Shown here piece by piece: positions 27,607 through 36,499 of a stretch of 64,000 nucleotides of DNA (position 1 is the stretch's first letter; the number at the start of each line of letters is the position of its first letter). The stretch is from Candidatus Kapaibacterium sp. (GTDB lineage Bacteria; Bacteroidota; Ignavibacteria; Kapaibacteriales; UBA7675), in assembly GCA_028284775.1 (NCBI GenBank), contig JANQRB010000069.1, forward strand, positions 1 through 64,000, in the 5' to 3' direction. Position numbers and translations under genes: made by a program. Under the pieces are notes generated by a model, which did not search any database, was not told the origin of the DNA, and was given only the letters and a program-made list of their open reading frames with translations.

Positions 27607-28187
27607 ACTACAACGACAGCAAAAGTGTCATTCGTCGAAAGTGATGCCGGATTAAGAAAAAAACTCATTTCATTTTGTCGTCAAAAATCCTATCTTTTTG
27701 CTGCTTGTTTGCTCAAATTGATGATTCTGACAAACGGCTGGACTAAAAACATCGTAAAGTAGGTTTACTACCTATAAACACCCACAGTAGATCATTGAGA
27801 GATTCAGTCGGACGCAGCGAGCGCGAGTAATTCGGTTTTTTAACCACTGCCCTGTGCACAATACTTATTGTCGTAAGGAAACTATAGGTCTAAAGTCAGA
27901 CGGCACTAATAGCGGATTGCCCGACTGCCCGATCAGCTTCGAGAAGGAAGCCGGGGACTCGGTGCGCTTCGCGCTGCAATCACAAAACCGAATTCAATCG
28001 CCGCTTGTCTCTTCCGGGCAAATGCGGGCTGGATATTGTCCGCCTGCCCTGGTAATGCGTCTGTTAACAGAGTGTTAAAAAACTGTAATCACTGAATCGC
28101 AGGTTTTCTAACCGAGCTATGCTTAGTTCGGGTACTACACTATTGTTTGTTAAAATCGGACACCAGTAGCCCGAATAATCGGACATT
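27607..28187. promoter_or_regulatory. AT-rich leader upstream of the toxin-complex locus
   Basis: This gap is distinctly AT-rich at 27650-27800. It contains the inverted repeat TAGGT-TTACT-ACCTA at 27760-27774 and a direct repeat AATCGGACA at 28154-28162 and 28177-28185, immediately before the first ATG of the locus. It is the natural place for the locus promoter. I cannot define the promoter boxes. A 74-codon open frame at 27854-28078 has no recognisable family. Confidence 0.45.
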
Positions 28188-28793
28188 ATGTACATCCTTG
28201 ACAGCCGGCAATCCTCCGACCCGACCGTGAATGCCTGTTCCGCGAAGACAGGCGCGTGTGCAGGTGAAAATGCTAAGCTTAATGCTCCTATCGAGATCCC
28301 CGCTTTTTCGCTGTCGAGAAGCGGCGGCATCATAAAGTGGATCGAGATAGGCTATCAGGCCCATCGGGCCGAGGGCACCGCGAAATCTGCAATTCCTCTG
28401 TCGCTGTCGCCGGCCCTTAATGGCTTCGGTCCCGGCCGCTCCCTGGCGCTGCGGAGCTCTATTGCAGACACGCTGCATTGCGGCCGGGCTGAAAGCTTGG
28501 ACCCGGCACGTGGAAAGTCCTGCGGCTGTATTGCGGTGATTGAAAACCGCAGGTTGCCATACTCTCTCTCCCGGCTTCAACAAGCGCGAATCAATATGAG
28601 TTCAATGTCCATCGGCACAATGGCGCGGCGATCTGCGATTCGACCCCGGCCTGCCACAGAAACAGGTAAGCCATTACAACATGTGCCTGCCCGCAGTCTG
28701 CGTTTCGCAGTCAGAAAACAGCAACAACAGTGTGAAGCGTATCAATACTCATCGCTTGACACAACACTGTCAACAAATTCCGAAGTCGCATGA
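28188..28793 (+). CDS. Short SpvB-N-terminus-like fragment, translationally coupled to TcB-TcC 1
   Basis: The 201-residue frame carries P-I-E-I-P-A-F-S-L-S-R-S-G-G, then A-I-P-L-S-L-S-P-A-L-N-G-F-G-P-G-R-S-L-A-L-R. This lines up with the start of the two TcB-TcC proteins (A-I-E-I-P-S-I-E-L-P-R-G-G-G and T-I-P-L-P-F-S-P-G-R-N-G-F-T-P-D-V-N-L-R). The likeness fades after about 110 residues, and the rest is basic and unstructured-looking. Its TGA overlaps the next ATG (ATGA), which suggests translational coupling. It may be a decayed third TcB copy left at the head of the operon, or a small protein kept to set translation of the toxin. No signal peptide or intact domain is seen. Confidence 0.5.
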   Translation: MYILDSRQSSDPTVNACSAKTGACAGENAKLNAPIEIPAFSLSRSGGIIKWIEIGYQAHRAEGTAKSAIPLSLSPALNGFGPGRSLALRSSIADTLHCGRAESLDPARGKSCGCIAVIENRRLPYSLSRLQQARINMSSMSIGTMARRSAIRPRPATETGKPLQHVPARSLRFAVRKQQQQCEAYQYSSLDTTLSTNSEVA

Positions 28794-31700
28794 ATAACCA
28801 GGTCCGCGAAGCCAAAGAAGATCTTCAGGAAGGTCAATATGCCGGTAACATCGGTATGCTCACGCGCGAGGCCGCAACCAAGTCCAATGCCATCGAGATT
28901 CCGTCCATCGAGCTGCCCAGGGGCGGCGGGGCATTGCGGGGCATCGACGAAAAATTTGAAGTTAATGCCGCCAACGGCACTTCGGGTCTGACGATTCCGC
29001 TGCCATTCTCGCCGGGCCGCAACGGTTTTACACCCGATGTGAACCTGCGCTACAATTCCGGCGGCGGCAACAGCGAGTTTGGTCTCGGCTGGACGCTTGA
29101 GTCTGCTTCGATCCAGCGCAAAACGGATAAGCGCCTGCCCCGCTATTTCGAGGGCGAAGAAGAAGACGTCTTTCTGTTAAGCGGTGCAGAGGATCTGACG
29201 GCGATGCTGGAGGAGCAGGGCGCGGGCAACTGGCAAAAGGTTGAATTTCAGGTCGGCGATTACCGGATTAAACGCTACCGTCCCAGAGTTGAATCTTCTT
29301 TTGCGCGAATCGAGCAGATCGGTCACCCCGCGCACGGTGTATACTGGAAGGTGACATCGCGTTCGAATGTGACGACAATCTACGGTCGGAGTCCGGATGC
29401 GCGTATCAGCGATCCCGAAGACAGCCGGCGAATCTTTCAATGGCTGCCTGAGTTCAGCTTTGACGACAAAGGCAACTGGCTGCGCTTCGAGTATAAGGAT
29501 GAAGATAGCGCGAAGGTGCCGGACGTCTTGTTCGAGCGTAACCGACGCAGTGGCCTGGCTCCCTTCAGCAACAAGTATCTTAAACGAATCCGCTATGCGA
29601 ACCGCCTGCCGTATTACCCGGATGCCGCGCGGCCCTACGATCCTTCGGCGCCATCAGACAATGAATGTTTCTTTGAAGTCGTATTCGACTACGGTGAGCA
29701 CGATCAGCAGATTCCGACGCCCGCCGAAGTCGATGGCCGGGACTGGGACTATCGTCCCGACGCGTATTCGCGTTATCGGGCGGGCTTTGAGATTCGCACC
29801 AATCGCCTCTGCAAGCGCGTCCTGTTTTTTCACCATTTCAAGGACGAGGCTTCCTTCGGTGAAAATTATCTGGTGCGCTCGCTGGATTTCGACTATGAGC
29901 CCTCTTCGATTAACGAATCCGGCCGGGCGGAAGTCAGCTATCTCGCTTCGGTCACGCAAGCAGGTTACATAAGAAAAGATGACAATACCTACGCCCGCAA
30001 GACGCTGCCGCCGCTTGAATTCACTTACCAGCGTCTTTCGTGGAGCAGCGAAGTCCATTCGGTCGATCGAGAGAACCTTGTTAATGCGCCGGTGGGGCTG
30101 ACCAACAACTATCAGTGGGTGGATCTCTATGGTGAGGGTATCGCCGGAATATTGTCCGAACAAGCGGATGGCTGGTTTTACAAATCAAACAAGGGTGATG
30201 TTGACGGCGACGGCAATGTGCTATTCAGCGCCGCCGCCCTGGTTCTTGCCAGACCCTCTTTTAATGGTTTATCCTCGGGATTGCTTTCTCTGCAGGACCT
30301 GGCCGCTAATGGCGAAAAGCAGCTTGTCCTTAACGCGCAGGGGATGCAGGGCTATTTTGAATTAACGGGTGACCGGCAATGGCGGCCGTTCACGCCCTTC
30401 GCTCATGTGGCGAATCTTGATCTCAGCAGTAGCGACATTAAACGAATCGATCTGAATGGCGACGGCCAGGCCGAACTGCTGCTTGCCGACGAGAGTGCTT
30501 TCATCTGGTACGCCGCTGATGGCAAGGATGGCTACAAGGCTGCTGAACGCAGTGCAAAGAGTCTTGACGAAGAGCAGGGACCGCGAGTCGTCTTTGCCGA
30601 TCAGGAACAAAGCATCTTCTTTGCCGATATGACCGGTGATGGATTAAACGATATTGTCCGCATCCGAAACGGTGAAGTCTGTTATTGGGCCAACAAGGGT
30701 TATGGCCGTTTCAGCGCCAGGGTCGCGATGAGCAATGCGCCGCTCTTTGACCATCCGGCTTCCTTCAACCCGCAATTTCTGCGCCTGGCGGATGTAAGCG
30801 GAACGGGCGCGACGGACATCGTGTATCTGGGGCACAATAGTTTTCGAGCTTTCCTGAACCACAGCGGCAACTCCTGGAGCGAGGCTCAGGAATTCAATGC
30901 CTTTCCTTCGATTGACGCCCGCAGCGCTATAGCCCTCGTCGACCTGCTGGGCAATGGAACCCAGTGTATCGTCTGGTCATCCGATTTACCCGGCCAGTCG
31001 CATGCTCCAATGCGCTATATCGACCTGATGAATAGCCGTAAACCCCACCTGCTTCAAAGTTACAAGAATAACCTGGGTAGAGAAACATCGCTGGAATACA
31101 AAAGCTCGGTTCATTATTTCCTGCAAGACAAACGCGCGGGTCGGCCCTGGGCCACCAGTCTGCCCTTCCCGGTACAGGTCGTTGCAAAACTTCTTGTGGA
31201 GGATAACGTCAGTTCGCTGCGATTCAGCAGCCATTATACCTACCACCACGGTTACTACGATCATCCGGAGCGCGAATTCCGTGGATTCGGCATGGTTGAG
31301 CAAAGAGACAGCGAAGAATATGAAGAGTGGCGGGCAGCAGCGGAGGGCAGCCGGCTCGAGCGCTCGGAGGAAAGCTATCAGAGCCCGATGTTAACGAAAA
31401 CCTGGTACCATACCGGCGCCTTTCTGGCCGACGATCGGATCATGGAGCACCTGGAAGACGAATACTGGTATGAAGAGTTTAAGCGATCCTTCCCCGACAC
31501 GCCTCTTACAATCAGCGAGCCACAATTACCCGGAACGAAGATTAGCACCGCAGGGACGATTCTCGACGACACATTGAGCGATTCCATGTCGGCGGATGAA
31601 TGGCGTGAAGCGCTGCGCGCCTGTAAGGGCAGCGTATTGCGACGCGAAGTGTTTGCCCTGGACGCCACCGCCGACAATGCTGATGACGCAGCGCGCCAAC

Positions 31701-34700
31701 GGCAGTTAACACCCTACAGCGTCGAGACCCGCAATTGCCGGATTCAGATACTGCAGCCGCGTGATGCGCAGCCTTATGCGGTTTTCCAGCTCAGCGAAAG
31801 CGAAGTGTTGACGATTCATTACGAACGACAAATGGATGACCCGCGTATCGCCCACAGTCTGAATCTCAGGATTGATGAGCTGGGCAATGTATTGGAAAGC
31901 GCTGCGGTGGTCTACGGCCGCAATCCCCTTCGAGCGAATGCCGCGGCGCAGAATCTGCGGGACAGAGTCAGCGATTTCGGCGATGAAAACGATCCGGCTG
32001 TTTTACAGGCGGCTTTTGAAAATGCTGTAGACAACTTAAACGCGGCGCAGCAAGGGACGCGGGTCATTGTCAGCCGCAACCGCTTCAGCAATGATGTGAT
32101 AAGTCCGGAGGTTTATCGTCTGCGCGCAGCCAGCGCGATTGAGAGTTACGAGATTACGGGACTGACGCCTGCCGCCGCGATTTACGCCCTCGGGGAGTTG
32201 GACGGAATCCTCGATGACGGCGCAAGCACGACGATTGCCTACCATGCGGCGCCGTCGATGGCTGTCGAGCGCCGTCTGATCGAATCCGTCCATACGCTGT
32301 TTTACGCCGACGACCTGAGCACCGCCTTGCCACTGGGTCAGATAGAGTCGAAGGGATTAGCCTACGAAAGTTATCAACTGGCCTATACGCCTGATTTGCT
32401 AAACGTCCTCTTCGCCGACAAAATCTCCAACCCGGCAGCCGCCATGACCGCGGCAAACTTTGTGCATAGTCAGGGTGACGTTAACTGGTGGCTGCGTTCC
32501 GGCATCATCGACTACATCGAAATGGGTGAGGATGCCGGGGATGCCGCCGCGCGCTTCTACAGTCCTCTGGCTTACACCGATCCGCTTGGGGCAAAGACGG
32601 AGGTCGCATATCTGAAGGACTATTTTCTGTTGATCGAGTCTACCCGCGACGCCATCGGCAATCAAATCAAGGTGGAGCGTTTTAACCTGCGCAGCCTGTC
32701 GCCGAGCCTGATCAGAGACGTCAATGACAACCTTTCGGAGGTTTTGCTGGATGAGCTGGGACTGGTGAAAGCCTTCGCGATCCTCGGTAAAGATCTGGAT
32801 GGCGACGGGCTTGCCGAACTGGATCCGACGGATGTGCTGACGGGATTGGAGGAACAGAGCGAAAGCGAGTTGTCAGACATCCAGCAGTTTCTGGCGAGTG
32901 AAGATTCCATGGATCTGGATCAGCGTGGCCGCGTCTTGTTGAAAGGTGCCGGCAGTCGTTACGTTTATGATTTTGATCGCTACCGTAATGGCGCGGGGCC
33001 CGCCCTTGTCGTTTCTATCCACCGCGAAGAGCATCACAGCATTAATCCCGCCAGTAAGCTGCAGCTCCGCTTTGAATACAGTGACGGCACGGGCACTGTG
33101 GCGATGACCAAGATGCAGGCCGAACCCGGTCTCGCCAGGGGGCTTGCTATCCAGCCTGACGACAGTTACAGCGTGACGGAAGTGGATACCGCCGAATCTG
33201 ACCCCGAAGGGCTGCGTTGGATAGGCAGCGGGAGAACTATACTTAACAATAAGGGTAATCCAGTTAAACAATATGAACCCTACTTTGCCTTGAGTCCGGC
33301 CTTTGAAAGCGCGGCGGAACTTGTCGAAAGCGGTGTTACACTGATACTGACTTACGATGCCCCGGGCAGACTGATCCGGACGGACTTTCCCGACGGCACT
33401 TACAGCCATTCTCTTATGGACGCCTGGCGGCAACGCCACTATGATCGCAACGATTCCATTGCAGACAGCCGCTGGTATGATGAGCGTATTAACAATCTGA
33501 TCGATGACGAGCTGCTGGCAGCCGGCAAAGACCCGGCGGTTGAGAAGGAAGCCGCCCAGAAGGCTATTAAGCATCGGGATACGCCTGATGAGATATACCT
33601 CGACGCACTGGGGCGACCCGTGCTTAACATGTCTCATAACGGTCGTGACGACAATGGACGAGAAAAACTCTATGCAGCCTTTATCGCCCTGGACATCGAA
33701 GGCAATGTCCGCAGCGTCGACGATGCCCGGGCTAGCACGGTGATGGAATATGGTTATGATATGCTCGGCCATCGTCTGTACCAAAAGAGCGCTGACGCCG
33801 GTGAACGCTGGCAGCTTAACGATGCGGCCGGTAATCCGCTGAGCAGATGGGATAGCCGAAATCACATATTCAGCTACAGCTATGATGCGCTGCATCGTCC
33901 CACCGGTATCTATGTTAAAGGCGGCGATGATGCGAGCGAGCTTCTGAATCACCGGATTGAAAAGATTGTGTATGGCGAAGGCCAGACCGACGATAAAACA
34001 CTGAATCTCAGAGGTCGCTTCTTCGCTCGTTATGATCAGGCCGGCAAAACCGCTTTTGGCTCCTACGACAACAAAGGCAATGTGCTGTCGAGCAGCCGGC
34101 GTCTGGCGCGCGACTATAAAAGAACCGTTGACTGGAGCGGCCCCGATCCGGATGCCGGGCTCGAAGCAGAGTCCTTTACTTCCGCGGCGGAATTCGATGC
34201 GCTCAGTCGGCCGCGGCGGAAAACGCATCACGACGGCAGCGTCACCGAATCGACCTACAATGCCGCCGGCCTCCTGGAAACGATACTTGTCAGCCAGGCC
34301 GCGGCGCCCGCAGAAACTATCGTCGCTAATATCAATTATGATGAAAAGGGCCAGCGACAGCATGTCCTGTACGGCAACGGTATCAGCACGACCTACGATT
34401 ACGATGCCGCAACTTTTCGTTTGACACATCTCGCAAGCAGCAAAGCCGATGGCGAGATCCTGCAGGATCTGTATTACAGCTACGATCCGGTGGGCAATAT
34501 CAGCAGTCTCGAGGATAAGAGCGTTCCGGTCGTGTTTTTTAACAATCAAAAAGTTGAAGCAAGAGCGCGTTACACCTATGACCCGCTCTATCGATTGACG
34601 GAAGCTGAAGGCCGGGAGCATGCCGGGCAGGCGATCGATTTCGGGCCGGAAGACAACTGGCAGGATCAGAGCTTTCTCAAGCAATACAATCCGGGCGATG

Positions 34701-36457
34701 TCATGGCCTGGCGCAACTATAGGCAGCGCTATCGCTATGATCCCGTTGGTAACATTGAACGGATCAGACATATTGCCAACCAGGGCAGCTGGACGAGAAA
34801 TCTGGCTTATGCGGCGGATTCAAATCGCTTAAACAGCGCCGATGTCGATGGGCAGATGTATGACTATTCGTCGCATAACGCCCATGGATGTATTGCGCGC
34901 CTACCGCATCTGCAGCTAATGAAGTGGAACTGTAAGGACGAGCTGCGAGCGACGGCCAGACAGTCGGTCCTCAGCGGCAGCGCCGAGACGACATATTATG
35001 TATATGATGCCGGCGGCCGGCGGGTACGTAAAGTAACGGAAAATGCTGCGAGCGACGGCGCTGTTCCGGACCGCAAGGACGAGCGGATTTACCTGGACGG
35101 CATTGAAATCTATCGCAAACTCAGCGGTCTTAACAAGGGACTGGAGCGCCGGACACTCTCTGTGGAGGATGGACGGGAACGCGTGGCGATCATCGATAGC
35201 CGCAACGAGGTCGATGATGGTACAGCGGCGCGAAGCACTCGCTATCAGTTCGGCAATCACCTGGGATCGGTGATGCTGGAGACGGATGAAACAGCGCGCG
35301 TAATCAGCTATGAAGAATATCATCCCTACGGTACAAGCGCCTATCAGGCCGTCGACGCCACGCTTGCAGCAGCAGCCAAACGCTACCGCTATATCAGGAT
35401 GGAGCGCGATTCGGAAAACGGTCTTAACTATCATGGCGCGCGCTATTACATCCCCTGGCTGGGGCGCTGGTTAAGTCCCGACCCTGCCGGGCTGGTGGAC
35501 GGACTTAACCTCTATCGCTTTGCAAAAAACAACCCGATACGATTTGTTGATCCGCTCGGCAACGATACGATCGATTTGGGCCTTGCCACCGAACTGGACC
35601 GCCGCTGGCTGGATGGGATAACGAATACCTTTGAAGATTTTGCATCCGACTACAGCGGTACGGATCGGGAGATTGTCAGGCAGGCGATTGAAGAAGCGGA
35701 CGAGATCCGCTTTCATCTCGACGGCATCGATGAAGACGAATTGTTCAAACAGGTGGACAACATCGATACGCATGTCAGGCAGCACGGTACGGTGGGGCTT
35801 GATGACTTTATTCGGGACAACCGCTCGTTTACCGCCTACGAATTTTACGAAGTTCTCGGCGATGAAGATGTGCTCGAAAAAACCAACTTTTTCGTGGACG
35901 GCGCCGACGCGCCCTCGGGCCGTGTTAACAATTTGCTGAACCGATTTGACGAATTCCGCGGTCCACGCGGCCCGCGCGGCGGCGGTCCCAGTGGCGGTCG
36001 CGGCGGCAACAATAACGGTGGCGGCGGCAGGAATAACGGTAGCCCGCGCAGATCGAGCTCAGCCGCCGCCGATGTCGCCGAGGACGCTACAAATTCACGC
36101 GCCGCCCGCCGTCTCGTATCCGAAGCCGCGGAAGAAGGCGGCGAAACCCTGCTGCGGCGCGCCGGCCGGAGCTTTTTTAACGTCGTACCATTTCTGGGTG
36201 CTGCCGTGACGCTGCTGACTTACAATGAGGCCGACGCTCATAACCTGGGTTCGAATCGCGTCGAAGAGGCAATCGCGGGCGAAACGCCGATCGGCGCGGC
36301 CCGGGACGCGGCGGTCATGATCGAGCTGGGTGGTGAACTTGTCGGTCATGGCATATCGGCCACTATCAATGTCATCGAGGAACGCGACGATACGCCGCCG
36401 CCGGGCTCATCCGAGATCGACTGGTATAACTATCTCTATAATGCCTTTACGCGATAA
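28790..36457 (+). CDS. TcB-TcC fusion toxin subunit 1 (SpvB / TcdB-mid / RHS core / unassigned C-terminal domain)
   Basis: The 2,555-residue protein has no signal peptide. Order: SpvB domain (from about residue 35), FG-GAP-like TcdB propeller (about 440-730, with F-A-D-M-T-G-D-G-L-N-D-I-V-R-I near 611), TcdB middle domains (about 737-1045), then TcC-type RHS repeats (about 1520-2150) and the RHS-associated core (2149-2257). The core ends in two aspartates in the autoprotease setting: D-P-A-G at 2231 and D-P-L-G at 2254. Family knowledge: TcB and TcC form a closed cocoon that holds the cleaved C-terminal effector and docks on TcA. Residues 2258-2555 are the likely effector. They comprise an acidic helical part, a Gly/Arg/Asn-rich linker (about 2388-2425) and a segment with one hydrophobic helix (F-F-N-V-V-P-F-L-G-A-A-V-T-L-L). 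I recognise no toxin family. Confidence 0.92.
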   Translation: MNNQVREAKEDLQEGQYAGNIGMLTREAATKSNAIEIPSIELPRGGGALRGIDEKFEVNAANGTSGLTIPLPFSPGRNGFTPDVNLRYNSGGGNSEFGLGWTLESASIQRKTDKRLPRYFEGEEEDVFLLSGAEDLTAMLEEQGAGNWQKVEFQVGDYRIKRYRPRVESSFARIEQIGHPAHGVYWKVTSRSNVTTIYGRSPDARISDPEDSRRIFQWLPEFSFDDKGNWLRFEYKDEDSAKVPDVLFERNRRSGLAPFSNKYLKRIRYANRLPYYPDAARPYDPSAPSDNECFFEVVFDYGEHDQQIPTPAEVDGRDWDYRPDAYSRYRAGFEIRTNRLCKRVLFFHHFKDEASFGENYLVRSLDFDYEPSSINESGRAEVSYLASVTQAGYIRKDDNTYARKTLPPLEFTYQRLSWSSEVHSVDRENLVNAPVGLTNNYQWVDLYGEGIAGILSEQADGWFYKSNKGDVDGDGNVLFSAAALVLARPSFNGLSSGLLSLQDLAANGEKQLVLNAQGMQGYFELTGDRQWRPFTPFAHVANLDLSSSDIKRIDLNGDGQAELLLADESAFIWYAADGKDGYKAAERSAKSLDEEQGPRVVFADQEQSIFFADMTGDGLNDIVRIRNGEVCYWANKGYGRFSARVAMSNAPLFDHPASFNPQFLRLADVSGTGATDIVYLGHNSFRAFLNHSGNSWSEAQEFNAFPSIDARSAIALVDLLGNGTQCIVWSSDLPGQSHAPMRYIDLMNSRKPHLLQSYKNNLGRETSLEYKSSVHYFLQDKRAGRPWATSLPFPVQVVAKLLVEDNVSSLRFSSHYTYHHGYYDHPEREFRGFGMVEQRDSEEYEEWRAAAEGSRLERSEESYQSPMLTKTWYHTGAFLADDRIMEHLEDEYWYEEFKRSFPDTPLTISEPQLPGTKISTAGTILDDTLSDSMSADEWREALRACKGSVLRREVFALDATADNADDAARQRQLTPYSVETRNCRIQILQPRDAQPYAVFQLSESEVLTIHYERQMDDPRIAHSLNLRIDELGNVLESAAVVYGRNPLRANAAAQNLRDRVSDFGDENDPAVLQAAFENAVDNLNAAQQGTRVIVSRNRFSNDVISPEVYRLRAASAIESYEITGLTPAAAIYALGELDGILDDGASTTIAYHAAPSMAVERRLIESVHTLFYADDLSTALPLGQIESKGLAYESYQLAYTPDLLNVLFADKISNPAAAMTAANFVHSQGDVNWWLRSGIIDYIEMGEDAGDAAARFYSPLAYTDPLGAKTEVAYLKDYFLLIESTRDAIGNQIKVERFNLRSLSPSLIRDVNDNLSEVLLDELGLVKAFAILGKDLDGDGLAELDPTDVLTGLEEQSESELSDIQQFLASEDSMDLDQRGRVLLKGAGSRYVYDFDRYRNGAGPALVVSIHREEHHSINPASKLQLRFEYSDGTGTVAMTKMQAEPGLARGLAIQPDDSYSVTEVDTAESDPEGLRWIGSGRTILNNKGNPVKQYEPYFALSPAFESAAELVESGVTLILTYDAPGRLIRTDFPDGTYSHSLMDAWRQRHYDRNDSIADSRWYDERINNLIDDELLAAGKDPAVEKEAAQKAIKHRDTPDEIYLDALGRPVLNMSHNGRDDNGREKLYAAFIALDIEGNVRSVDDARASTVMEYGYDMLGHRLYQKSADAGERWQLNDAAGNPLSRWDSRNHIFSYSYDALHRPTGIYVKGGDDASELLNHRIEKIVYGEGQTDDKTLNLRGRFFARYDQAGKTAFGSYDNKGNVLSSSRRLARDYKRTVDWSGPDPDAGLEAESFTSAAEFDALSRPRRKTHHDGSVTESTYNAAGLLETILVSQAAAPAETIVANINYDEKGQRQHVLYGNGISTTYDYDAATFRLTHLASSKADGEILQDLYYSYDPVGNISSLEDKSVPVVFFNNQKVEARARYTYDPLYRLTEAEGREHAGQAIDFGPEDNWQDQSFLKQYNPGDVMAWRNYRQRYRYDPVGNIERIRHIANQGSWTRNLAYAADSNRLNSADVDGQMYDYSSHNAHGCIARLPHLQLMKWNCKDELRATARQSVLSGSAETTYYVYDAGGRRVRKVTENAASDGAVPDRKDERIYLDGIEIYRKLSGLNKGLERRTLSVEDGRERVAIIDSRNEVDDGTAARSTRYQFGNHLGSVMLETDETARVISYEEYHPYGTSAYQAVDATLAAAAKRYRYIRMERDSENGLNYHGARYYIPWLGRWLSPDPAGLVDGLNLYRFAKNNPIRFVDPLGNDTIDLGLATELDRRWLDGITNTFEDFASDYSGTDREIVRQAIEEADEIRFHLDGIDEDELFKQVDNIDTHVRQHGTVGLDDFIRDNRSFTAYEFYEVLGDEDVLEKTNFFVDGADAPSGRVNNLLNRFDEFRGPRGPRGGGPSGGRGGNNNGGGGRNNGSPRRSSSAAADVAEDATNSRAARRLVSEAAEEGGETLLRRAGRSFFNVVPFLGAAVTLLTYNEADAHNLGSNRVEEAIAGETPIGAARDAAVMIELGGELVGHGISATINVIEERDDTPPPGSSEIDWYNYLYNAFTR

Positions 36458-36499
36458 TCACTTGTCGCGGACAATTCCGAACGTGAAGCTTAAGACCGT

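Noticed and set aside
32873..34771. A 632-codon minus-strand open frame inside the first TcB-TcC gene
   Set aside because: The plus strand encodes continuous RHS repeats with clear motifs. The antisense frame has no family resemblance or start signal.
36235..36265. GGTTCGAATC-like T-arm suggesting a tRNA
   Set aside because: It lies inside the coding sequence of TcB-TcC 1 and no acceptor stem or anticodon arm fits around it.
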